DNA of 5,186 nucleotides from Sphingopyxis macrogoltabida (GTDB lineage Bacteria; Pseudomonadota; Alphaproteobacteria; Sphingomonadales; Sphingomonadaceae): positions 1 to 5,186 of the forward strand of contig QFPJ01000077.1 of the NCBI GenBank assembly GCA_003241685.1. Direction: 5' to 3'. Shown here piece after piece: positions 1-5,186 of the stretch (position 1 is the stretch's first letter; the number at the start of each line of letters is the position of its first letter). The position numbers and the translations under genes are program-made. Below the pieces are notes generated by a model that made no database searches, had not been told where the DNA came from, and was given only the letters and a program-made list of their open reading frames with translations.

Positions 1-260
1 GCGACGAGATGGTCGTGCAGCGCATCGGCGTCGTCGCAGCCGAACCAGATGGCGATGCCCCAGCCCAGCTTATCGGCCGCTCCCAGATCGATGACGGGCG
101 CGCGGACCGCAAACGGAACCGGCCTGGTATCGAACACGACGGCTCCCGGCGGGCTCATTGCCGCGGGCTGAAGCCCGACGACGCCGGTGTAGAAGGTGCG
201 CGCGGCTTCGATGTCATTGACTTGAATGCCGATGAAATCGGGTCCGATCAGATGCGGCAT
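1..260 (-). CDS. VOC family protein (glyoxalase/bleomycin resistance-like), C-terminus cut off by window edge
   Basis: The ATG is at 260-258 on the minus strand and the frame stays open to the left edge, giving 86 full codons. The protein begins MPHLIGPDFIGIQVND and continues with EAARTFYTGVVGL. This is the first beta-alpha-beta-beta-beta module of the vicinal oxygen chelate fold (V-x-D followed by FY and VGL). Later segments VVFDTRPVPFAV and GWGIAIWFGCDDADAL fit the second half of the same small-protein family; such proteins are usually about 120-130 aa, so roughly a third is missing. An AAGGA ribosome-binding site lies about 9 nt upstream of the ATG, which supports this start. The first metal-ligand histidine seen in many VOC enzymes (just before I-x-V-x-D) appears to be Phe9, so a metal-dependent glyoxalase I reaction should not be assumed. 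Substrate is unknown. It is transcribed divergently from a MarR-type regulator, which probably controls it. Confidence 0.85.
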   Translation of the reverse strand, partial: MPHLIGPDFIGIQVNDIEAARTFYTGVVGLQPAAMSPPGAVVFDTRPVPFAVRAPVIDLGAADKLGWGIAIWFGCDDADALHDHLV

Positions 261-286
261 GACGGGGTTTCCTTGGCGTGTCGGAT

Positions 287-313
287 TTGATAATATCAGG
301 ATGCTTATATAAT
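287..313 (+). promoter_or_regulatory. Predicted promoter of the MarR-type regulator gene
   Basis: A perfect TATAAT -10 box lies at 308-313. The best -35 match is TTGATA at 287-292 with a short 15-nt spacer; TTTGAT (286) or ATTTGA (285) would give 16 or 17 nt. Transcription would start near 320. That leaves only about 8 nt before the ATG at 328 but about 29 nt before the ATG at 349, which favours the downstream start for the regulator. Its -10 box overlaps the -10 box of the opposing promoter. Confidence 0.45.
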
Positions 314-329
314 GTAAGGTCCCTTATAT
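304..329. promoter_or_regulatory. Candidate MarR operator: overlapping AT-rich imperfect palindromes
   Basis: Two overlapping inverted repeats are visible. CTTATATAATGTAAG (304-318) is an imperfect palindrome with CTTA/TAAG ends, and TAAGGTCCCTTA (315-326) has five-base arms around a 2-base centre. CTTATAT occurs as a direct repeat at 304-310 and 323-329, 19 bp apart, or nearly two helical turns. The sites sit over both predicted promoters, where a bound dimer would block RNA polymerase in both directions. MarR proteins typically bind AT-rich palindromes of about 16-20 bp. A separate small palindrome TGATAATATCA is at 288-298. Assignment to this regulator is inference from position. Confidence 0.45.
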
Positions 330-334
330 GTCAA
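306..334 (-). promoter_or_regulatory. Predicted sigma70-type promoter of the VOC gene
   Basis: On the minus strand a perfect TTGACA (334-329) is followed by a 17-nt spacer and TATATA (311-306). This would start transcription near position 299 and give a leader of about 40 nt before the VOC ATG at 260. The whole element is AT-rich in a GC-rich region and overlaps the promoter of the divergent regulator. A weaker alternative is CTTACA (318-313) with TATTAT (295-290), also 17 nt apart. Prediction is by eye only. Confidence 0.5.
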
Positions 335-348
335 ATGGGAGTTTGCTG

Positions 349-798
349 ATGGAGGATCCCTACGCCACGATCGCTTTCGCGCTGAAGCAGGCCCAGCATG
401 CGCTCCGGACGCGCATGGATGCGCAGTTGCGCCAGATCGGCCTGACCACGCCGCAATATGCGGTGCTCGCCTATACGCCGCAATATGCGGTGCTCGCCTA
501 TTTGAAGGTCGCACCGGGGGCATCCAATGCCGCACTGGCGCGCCAGGCCTTTGTCACGCCGCAGACGATGCAGGCGATTCTCGTCACCCTCGAGAAGTCT
601 GGCGCCATCAAGCGCACGCCCCATCCGGAGCACGGACGCGTTCAGCAGACCGAATTGACTCGCTTGGGGGATCAAGTCCTGGAGGCCGCCTCCGTCATCG
701 TTGCCGATGCCGAAAAGCGCCTTGTCGACGCTGCGGCGCCGCTCGCTCCCGAACTTGTCGCAAATATGCTGATGCGGCTGGCAAGCGCCCTGCGATAG
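349..798 (+). CDS. MarR family winged-helix transcriptional regulator with internal 9-residue duplication
   Basis: The product is 149 aa from the ATG at 349 (GGGAG at 337-341, 7 nt upstream). An in-frame ATG at 328 would add seven residues, but it lies almost on the predicted transcription start. Residues 1-33 form the N-terminal dimerisation helix, ending in LRQIGLT. The winged helix-turn-helix follows: SNAALARQAF (about 59-68), recognition helix VTPQTMQAILVTLEKSG (about 69-85), and a wing with HPEHGRVQQTELT (about 92-104) that carries the conserved arginine (R97). A C-terminal helical region closes the dimer. MarR proteins are dimeric repressors, usually released by small aromatic or oxidant ligands; the ligand cannot be told here. 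The oddity is TPQYAVLAY occurring twice in succession (34-42 and 43-51), encoded by a perfect 27-bp tandem repeat. Without it the length would be 140 aa, typical for the family. It likely regulates itself and the divergent VOC gene, unless the duplication has disabled it. Confidence 0.88.
   Translation: MEDPYATIAFALKQAQHALRTRMDAQLRQIGLTTPQYAVLAYTPQYAVLAYLKVAPGASNAALARQAFVTPQTMQAILVTLEKSGAIKRTPHPEHGRVQQTELTRLGDQVLEAASVIVADAEKRLVDAAAPLAPELVANMLMRLASALR
448..501 (+). repeat. Perfect 27-bp direct tandem repeat (two copies) inside the MarR gene
   Basis: The unit at 448-474 is repeated exactly at 475-501 with no mismatch and no spacer; flanking bases (447/474 and 475/502) do not extend it. It is nine codons long, so the frame is kept and TPQYAVLAY is encoded twice. 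Identity at every base, including third positions, points to a recent duplication by slipped-strand replication, or to an assembly error. Confidence 0.97.
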
Positions 799-944
799 CG
801 GCAGCGCGGCGGAAAGCGCCCCCTGTGAAGCGCCGAAATGGCTGCCCTTGGCACCCACATGCCGCCGAAACCGGCCGATGGCCGCATGGCGCCGAACATC
901 TGTCTCGTCGTCAGATGTTGATCACGACCGCATGGTGCGGATCT
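799..944. other. Intergenic gap between convergent genes, no gene seen
   Basis: This 146-bp stretch separates the stop of the MarR gene from the stop of the polymerase-like gene on the opposite strand. Short open frames here lack ribosome-binding sites and recognisable protein content. It holds several small GC-rich inverted repeats: GGCG/CGCC at 808-820, CGGCC/GGCCG at 872-884 and CCGCA/TGCGG at 928-940. It also holds one longer inverted repeat at 895-919, described separately. Confidence 0.6.
895..919. terminator. Inverted repeat, possible bidirectional terminator or mRNA 3' stabiliser
   Basis: AACATCTG (895-902) pairs perfectly with CAGATGTT (912-919) around a 9-nt loop. It lies 26-50 bp past the stop of the minus-strand polysaccharide operon and about 100 bp past the MarR stop, which is where a shared terminator would be expected. 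No T-tract follows on either strand, so it is not a standard intrinsic terminator. A 5-bp hairpin (928-940) sits between it and the operon end. Confidence 0.3.
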
Positions 945-2255
945 TCATCGGGCGCTGCCCGCACGCGCGGCATAGATCGTGTAGCCGCAGAGCACGCCGT
1001 AGAAGGCCAGCCCTTCGACCTGCCAGAAGGGCATGGTCGCCATGTTGAGGATGAAGAAGGCGAAATGGGCGGCGAGCAGCTTGAAGCGTTCGCCGCGAGC
1101 CGACGCCGCCGCGGCGATCATCACGGTCCATAGCGAAATCATCGCCGCGACGCCGAACCAGCCGAGTTCGTACAGCGTCCCGACCAGCGTGTTGTGGGGA
1201 TAGACGCGGAACACGCCCTGCCAGCTTTCGGGCCCCAGCCCGAAGAGATGCTGGATCGGCGCCGCGTCCGCCCAGGCATAGATATAGCTGCTCCAGATCA
1301 GGGGGCGTCCCGACATCACCTGTCGTTCGATCAGGTCGAAATCGCGCGGCGGCTTGATCAGGCCGGCCGGGTCCGACAGAAAGGCCGCCAGATCGGCGAA
1401 GCGGTCGCTGTAGGACAGCACGCCGACCGAGACCAGCAGCACCCCCGCCACCGCCGCCGCCGCCGCCATCAACCGGCGCTGGTCGCGGCGGACGCTCATC
1501 GTCAGGCCGCTGAGAAAGATCGCAAGCGCAAGCGGCGCAAAGGCCAGAATCGTCGTGCGGTATCCGGCGAGCAGGATGGCGAAAAAGGTCGCGATCAGGA
1601 ATGCGCCCTGAACCGCGCGCGGTGCGGACCGCGCGAGACAGCCGACGAGGAACCCGGCCATCAGCGCGACCGAAAAGGCCGCTTCGTGATTATAGCCGCC
1701 GATCCAGACGAGGCCGTCGCCCTCCTCCGACCCTTTCGGCAGGTTGAGCACGAGCGACAACGCCTGAAAGACGAGCAGCGGCAGAAAGGATACCATCGCC
1801 CAGCCGAGGAAACGCGCATCGGGGTCGCAGCGCAGCGCCTGAAACACCGCCAGCAGGATGACCGTCATATAGGCATATTTCACGGTCGCATTGATCCCGC
1901 CGGCCGGGTCGCCGTTCAGCGCCGCGCTGAACAAGGTAAGCGCCATCAGAGCATAGATGGGCAGCAGCCATTTGAGGGCGAGATTGGCGGGCCGGACGAC
2001 GAACAGAAGCCCGAAACCCGTCACCGCGACCGACAGCAGCGCATTGCCCGACAGCCCCCCGGCGATCGGCTGAAACATATAGAGATGATAGGCGCCGGCG
2101 ACGCAGCGCAGCCACAGCGCCACCACCACGAAGGCCCCCGCAATGCTGCCCGCCCGGCGCGCCGCGACGACGAGCGGCACCAACAGCAGCAACGTGACGG
2201 GCAGCAATAGGCCGAGCCCGAAGGCCGGGCCGAAGGATGGTGCCTGTGCGTCCAC
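945..2255 (-). CDS. Wzy-type polysaccharide polymerase / O-antigen ligase family membrane protein
   Basis: The product is 436 aa and highly hydrophobic, with about 12 predicted membrane spans (for example 11-31, 37-57, 69-88, 93-110, 122-142, 149-170, 190-206, 214-230, 233-250, 264-282, 361-384, 391-410 and 413-430). Family signatures are GGYNHEAAFS (186-195), LLAGYRTTIL (228-237) and a large presumably periplasmic loop at about 283-358. The loop contains SGRPLIWSSY (315-324), HLFGLGPESW (336-345) and YPHNTLVGTLYELGWFG (352-368), the Wzy_C (O-antigen ligase) pattern with conserved Arg, Gly-x-Gly and His-Asn. Such proteins join lipid-linked glycan units at the periplasmic face. Next to a Wzc-like kinase and galU, exopolysaccharide polymerisation is more likely than lipid A-core ligation, but sequence alone does not separate them. 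The start is a GTG: an in-frame TGA lies only five codons upstream, and the first downstream Met (residue 60) would remove two membrane spans. The gene begins 25 bp after the kinase stop and is the last of the operon. Confidence 0.85.
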   Translation of the reverse strand: MDAQAPSFGPAFGLGLLLPVTLLLLVPLVVAARRAGSIAGAFVVVALWLRCVAGAYHLYMFQPIAGGLSGNALLSVAVTGFGLLFVVRPANLALKWLLPIYALMALTLFSAALNGDPAGGINATVKYAYMTVILLAVFQALRCDPDARFLGWAMVSFLPLLVFQALSLVLNLPKGSEEGDGLVWIGGYNHEAAFSVALMAGFLVGCLARSAPRAVQGAFLIATFFAILLAGYRTTILAFAPLALAIFLSGLTMSVRRDQRRLMAAAAAVAGVLLVSVGVLSYSDRFADLAAFLSDPAGLIKPPRDFDLIERQVMSGRPLIWSSYIYAWADAAPIQHLFGLGPESWQGVFRVYPHNTLVGTLYELGWFGVAAMISLWTVMIAAAASARGERFKLLAAHFAFFILNMATMPFWQVEGLAFYGVLCGYTIYAARAGSAR

Positions 2256-2280
2256 GCCCCTGCCCGATCAGTCGGCCGGG

Positions 2281-4458
2281 TCAATCGGCATAATAAGCGC
2301 CATAGGCGCGCAGGAAGGTACCCCCCGCCTCCTGCCCCGCCCGCTCCTGTTCACGCACGTCGACGAGCGTCAGCACGGCGCCGAGCATTTCGGCATGGAC
2401 GTCGTGAAGACGGCGGAGCGCGACCGATGCCGCCTTGGACGACGTCTTGCGCCAACGCACCAGAAACACGACGCCGTCCGCCATGCTGGCGATCACGCGC
2501 GCCTCGTCGACCGGCAGGACCGGCGGGGTGTCGAGGATCACCAGATCATAGCGGTCGCGAACATAGTCGATCAGTTGCGCCAGCCCCGGCCCTTCGGTCA
2601 GGGTGACGCCCTTGGTGTCGACGCGCAGCGGCAACAGCGACGCCGTCGATTCGCTGTCCCGGACGATCGCCTGTTCGACGGACGCCTGCCCCGCCAATAT
2701 ATCGTCGAGCCCGACCGCCGCGCCGCTCGCGAACTGGTGGCTGGTCGCCCGCCGGCGCGCATCGGCGTCGATCAGCAGAACATTGCTGCCGGCAAGCGCC
2801 ATCGCGCGCGCCAGGCCGATCGCGGTGGTCGTCTTGCCCTCCCCCGGAACCGACGAGGTGATCGCGACGACGCGGATCGGCTTAGCGGCATCGGCAAACT
2901 GGATCGAGGTGCGAAGGGTACGGAACGCCTCCGCATAGGTCGATTGCGGCCGTTTGACGACCAGATCGGCCGGCGGTGCCGGCAGGCCCGACTTTCGATA
3001 GACCGGCAGCGACGCCGCATCGGGGATCGCGGCGAGGGTCGGCAGGCCCAGCGTTTCCTCGACCGCGTCGCTGGTTTCGATGCCGCGCTCGAGAAGTTGC
3101 AGCAGCACCACGAGCAGGACCCCGACGCCCAGGCCGCCGACCAGTGCCATCGCGGCATAGACCATGCCGTTCGGCGAACTCGGCGCATTGGGCACGCGTG
3201 CGCGGCTGACGATATAGGAATCGCTGCGTTCCAGCCCCGATTGCGCGACCGTCTGGCGATAACGGTCGAGAAAGGCCGAATAGAGCGTCCGCGCCGATTC
3301 GGCGTTTCGTTCCAACTCGCCCAGGCGCACCGACGCCTCGTTATCGCTGGCCAGCTTGCCCTCCGACTGCGCCACCGAACCGGCGAGCGAGGAGGCCCGC
3401 TCGCTGGCGATGCGCGCCTGAATCGAGACATTGGACACGATCCGCCGCACTTCGGCGGCAATCTGTTCATCGGTCGAACGAAGCTTGTTCTGGGCGCGGA
3501 TCAGGTCGGGGTGCCGCGGTCCATATCGCTTTTCGAACGCCGCCACCTCGCGTGCGGTGTCGGCGCGCTGGGCGCGCAACTGGCTGACCACCGGCGAGTC
3601 GAGCGAGTCGCCCAGTTCCTCGCCGCTTCGTCCGCCGCGCAATTGCGCCCGGGCGGCGGACAGGCGCGCCTGCGCCGCCGCATTCTCGGCCTTCGCCTGC
3701 GCCAATTGGGTCGACAGGCCGGACAATTCCTGCTGCGTCACGGTGCTGGCGTCCGACACGGCGAACAGGTTATGCGCGGCGCGATAGTCCGCGACCTCGC
3801 GTTCGGCGCCCAGAACCTGCACCCGCAATTCTTCCAGACGCTGTTCCAGAAACTTGCGCGCGCGCTGGGTCGCTTCGGTTTTCGACCCCGTCTGGCCCGA
3901 TATATAATCATCGACCACGGCGTTGGCGATTTGCGCCGCCTGCGCCGCGGATCCGCCTTCGAACGACACGCTGATCGCGTAGGACAAGCCGTCGCGTTTG
4001 ACCGTCAGCCCGCCGAGCAGCGTGCTGATCGCCCGCTGCCGTCCGATCAGGTCGGGGCCCGGCGAAGCGGCGCCTTCGCCCGCCGCCTTGTTGAAATCCG
4101 GATCGCGGTCGAGCCGCAGCCGGTCGACGACGCGCGCCGCAAGCTCGGGCGAGCGCAGCGCCTGCACCTCGGTATCGACCGCCGCCGAATCGGGATCGGT
4201 CGTCGGCACGACCGAATCGACGTTGATCACCCGTTCGGCCGTGCGATCGAGCGCCACCTGCGCCGTCGCGACATAGCGCGGCTGGGCGATCAGATAAGCG
4301 GTCATGCCGATCACGATCGCCGCGAACATCGCGGCGCACAGGATCATCCAGCGGCGGAGCAGGACGCCCCCGATCTGGCGCAGGTCGATCAGGGCGCCGC
4401 GATCGACCTGCGGGTCGGCGTCGGTGCGGCGCCGGTTGCGCCCGGCAATGGCTTCCAT
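2281..4458 (-). CDS. Wzc-like polysaccharide co-polymerase fused to BY-type tyrosine autokinase
   Basis: The product is 725 aa, the usual size of fused Wzc/ExoP-type proteins. An N-terminal cytoplasmic tail leads to TM1 (about 38-58) and the Wzz domain. A long periplasmic coiled-coil region (about 195-345) includes RYGPRHPDLIRAQNKL (311-326), and a GNVR-type segment follows (LGELERNAESARTLYSAFL, 379-397). The proline-rich PNAPSSPN (423-430) precedes TM2 (about 432-455). The cytoplasmic kinase has the oligomerisation motif EAFRTLR (E-x2-R-x2-R, 510-516), Walker A VPGEGKTTT (537-545), Walker A' LLIDADARRR (561-570) and Walker B LVILDTPP (639-646). A short C-terminal tyrosine cluster (Y719, Y722, Y723) is the likely autophosphorylation site. 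In this family, cycling of phosphorylation controls polymer length and export. The ATG at 4458-4456 follows the galU stop by one base. No clear Shine-Dalgarno is visible, so translation is probably coupled to galU. An upstream in-frame start at 4518 would overlap galU by about 59 bp and add 20 residues unlike the family, so I reject it. Confidence 0.93.
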   Translation of the reverse strand: MEAIAGRNRRRTDADPQVDRGALIDLRQIGGVLLRRWMILCAAMFAAIVIGMTAYLIAQPRYVATAQVALDRTAERVINVDSVVPTTDPDSAAVDTEVQALRSPELAARVVDRLRLDRDPDFNKAAGEGAASPGPDLIGRQRAISTLLGGLTVKRDGLSYAISVSFEGGSAAQAAQIANAVVDDYISGQTGSKTEATQRARKFLEQRLEELRVQVLGAEREVADYRAAHNLFAVSDASTVTQQELSGLSTQLAQAKAENAAAQARLSAARAQLRGGRSGEELGDSLDSPVVSQLRAQRADTAREVAAFEKRYGPRHPDLIRAQNKLRSTDEQIAAEVRRIVSNVSIQARIASERASSLAGSVAQSEGKLASDNEASVRLGELERNAESARTLYSAFLDRYRQTVAQSGLERSDSYIVSRARVPNAPSSPNGMVYAAMALVGGLGVGVLLVVLLQLLERGIETSDAVEETLGLPTLAAIPDAASLPVYRKSGLPAPPADLVVKRPQSTYAEAFRTLRTSIQFADAAKPIRVVAITSSVPGEGKTTTAIGLARAMALAGSNVLLIDADARRRATSHQFASGAAVGLDDILAGQASVEQAIVRDSESTASLLPLRVDTKGVTLTEGPGLAQLIDYVRDRYDLVILDTPPVLPVDEARVIASMADGVVFLVRWRKTSSKAASVALRRLHDVHAEMLGAVLTLVDVREQERAGQEAGGTFLRAYGAYYAD

Positions 4459-4459
4459 A

Positions 4460-5186
4460 TCAGGCGTTGGCCATGAACGCGCGAACCGCGGGGCCGATAT
4501 CGGGCCGCGCCAAAGCAAGCGCCAGCGTCGCGGTCACGAAGCCGCTCTTGTCGCCGCAATCATAACGGCTGCCGGCAAAGGTGACGCCGTGAAAGGGCTG
4601 CTGGCCGATCATCCGCGCCAGCGCGTCGGTCAGCTGGATTTCGCCGCCCGCGCCCTCTTCCTGGCTGCTGAGAACGTCCATCACCTCGGGCTGGAGAATA
4701 TAGCGCCCGATGACCGCCAGGCGGGACGGCGCGACATCGGGGGCCGGCTTTTCGACCAGTCCCGCAACTTCGGTGATCGACCCGTCGATCGCGCCGGGGG
4801 TGATGATGCCATATTTGGCGGTGTCCTGCGCCGGCACTTCTTCGGTGCAGATCAGGTTGCCGCCCAATTGTTCATAGGCATCGACCATCTGTTTCAGGCA
4901 CCCCGGCTCGCCGACCATCAGGTCGTCGGGAAGCAGGACAGCAAAGGGTTCGTCGCCGACGATCCGCCGCGCGCACCAGACGGCGTGGCCCAGACCCAGC
5001 GGATCCTGCTGCCGCACGATGGTGATGTCGCCGGGCGCGGAACGGGTGCCGTCGAGGGCGGACAGCGACTTGCCGCGGCGCGCCATCGTTTCTTCCAGTT
5101 CGAAAGCGTGATCGAAATGATCCTCGATCAGATGCTTGCCGCGGCCGGTGACGAAGATGAACTGTTCGATTCCCGCCTCGCGGGCT
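4460..5186 (-). CDS. galU: UTP-glucose-1-phosphate uridylyltransferase, N-terminus beyond the right edge
   Basis: The enzyme makes UDP-glucose from UTP and glucose-1-phosphate in the cytoplasm, supplying glucosyl donors for polysaccharide synthesis. The frame is open to the right edge, giving 241 visible residues (1 = first full codon at 5185). Bacterial GalU is usually about 290-300 aa, so some 50 N-terminal residues, including the nucleotide-binding G-x-G-T-R loop, are missing. Visible signatures in order are AREAGIEQFIFVTGRGK (1-17), QQDPLGLGHAV (59-69), LLPDD (84-88, metal/UDP-sugar binding), YGII (125-128), VEKP (144-147, with the conserved lysine), GEIQLTDAL (181-189) and YDCGDKSGF (208-216). 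The Met at 5086 is internal, because clear GalU sequence continues upstream of it. The gene ends one base before the tyrosine-kinase start, so it belongs to the same operon and probably serves exopolysaccharide synthesis. A second, housekeeping galU elsewhere cannot be excluded. Confidence 0.95.
   Translation of the reverse strand, partial: AREAGIEQFIFVTGRGKHLIEDHFDHAFELEETMARRGKSLSALDGTRSAPGDITIVRQQDPLGLGHAVWCARRIVGDEPFAVLLPDDLMVGEPGCLKQMVDAYEQLGGNLICTEEVPAQDTAKYGIITPGAIDGSITEVAGLVEKPAPDVAPSRLAVIGRYILQPEVMDVLSSQEEGAGGEIQLTDALARMIGQQPFHGVTFAGSRYDCGDKSGFVTATLALALARPDIGPAVRAFMANA

Noticed and set aside
9..290. A 93-codon plus-strand frame opposite the VOC gene
   Set aside because: The minus-strand reading gives a recognisable VOC protein with a good ribosome-binding site; the plus reading has none.
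331..858. A 175-codon minus-strand frame opposite the MarR gene
   Set aside because: It is a shadow of the regulator with no recognisable family, while the plus-strand frame gives a clear MarR protein.
825..1133. Short plus-strand frames across the convergent gap
   Set aside because: They run mostly into the antisense of the polymerase gene, lack ribosome-binding sites and show no protein signatures.
1451..1467. A CCG trinucleotide run
   Set aside because: It encodes five alanines at the start of a membrane span in the polymerase gene; ordinary for GC-rich coding sequence and too short to stand out as a phase-variable repeat.
1194..2210. A 338-codon open frame on the plus strand
   Set aside because: It is antisense to the membrane polymerase gene. 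The charged, low-complexity translation (many RR, QQ, EE, HR) mirrors hydrophobic codons on the real strand.
2143..4476. A 777-codon open frame on the plus strand
   Set aside because: It lies opposite the kinase gene. Its translation is rich in Arg, Gln, Asp and His with no domain pattern, as expected for the antisense of a GC-rich gene with biased third positions.
4460..5086. A complete 208-aa galU starting at the Met at 5086
   Set aside because: Clear GalU sequence continues in frame upstream of this Met to the window edge, so the Met is internal and the gene is cut by the edge rather than truncated.

Overview
The window is GC-rich, with strong codon-position bias and long open antisense frames. 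It most resembles an alphaproteobacterium, probably one of the Sphingomonadales. That placement rests on codon style and protein flavour (GalU, a Wzc-like kinase and a VOC protein), not on a marker gene. Two unrelated units meet tail to tail.

Left part (1-798): a divergent pair shares a 67-88 bp AT-rich intergenic region. The minus-strand gene encodes a VOC-fold (glyoxalase/bleomycin-resistance-like) protein and runs off the left edge. The plus-strand gene encodes a MarR-family winged-helix regulator. The shared region holds face-to-face sigma70-type promoters and overlapping AT-rich imperfect palindromes. This is the usual layout for a MarR protein that controls itself and its divergent neighbour. 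The regulator carries a perfect 27-bp in-frame tandem duplication, which repeats nine residues just before the DNA-binding core and may impair it.

Middle (799-944): a short gap between convergent genes, containing an 8-bp-stem inverted repeat and no convincing gene.

Right part (945-5186, all minus strand): three tightly packed exopolysaccharide genes, transcribed right to left. They are galU (UTP-glucose-1-phosphate uridylyltransferase, N-terminus beyond the right edge), a 725-aa Wzc-like chain-length determinant fused to a BY-type tyrosine kinase, and a 436-aa multi-spanning Wzy/O-antigen-ligase-type protein. galU stop and kinase start are one base apart, and kinase and polymerase are 25 bp apart, so they are probably one operon. 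The combined logic is UDP-glucose supply, control of polymerisation/export, and polymerisation (or ligation) of the repeat unit at the inner membrane. Glycosyltransferases, flippase and outer-membrane exporter are not in the window and may lie upstream, beyond the right edge.

I see no RNA genes, mobile elements, CRISPR arrays or clearly new system. The most unusual local signal is the perfect tandem duplication in the MarR gene, together with its compact divergent control region.
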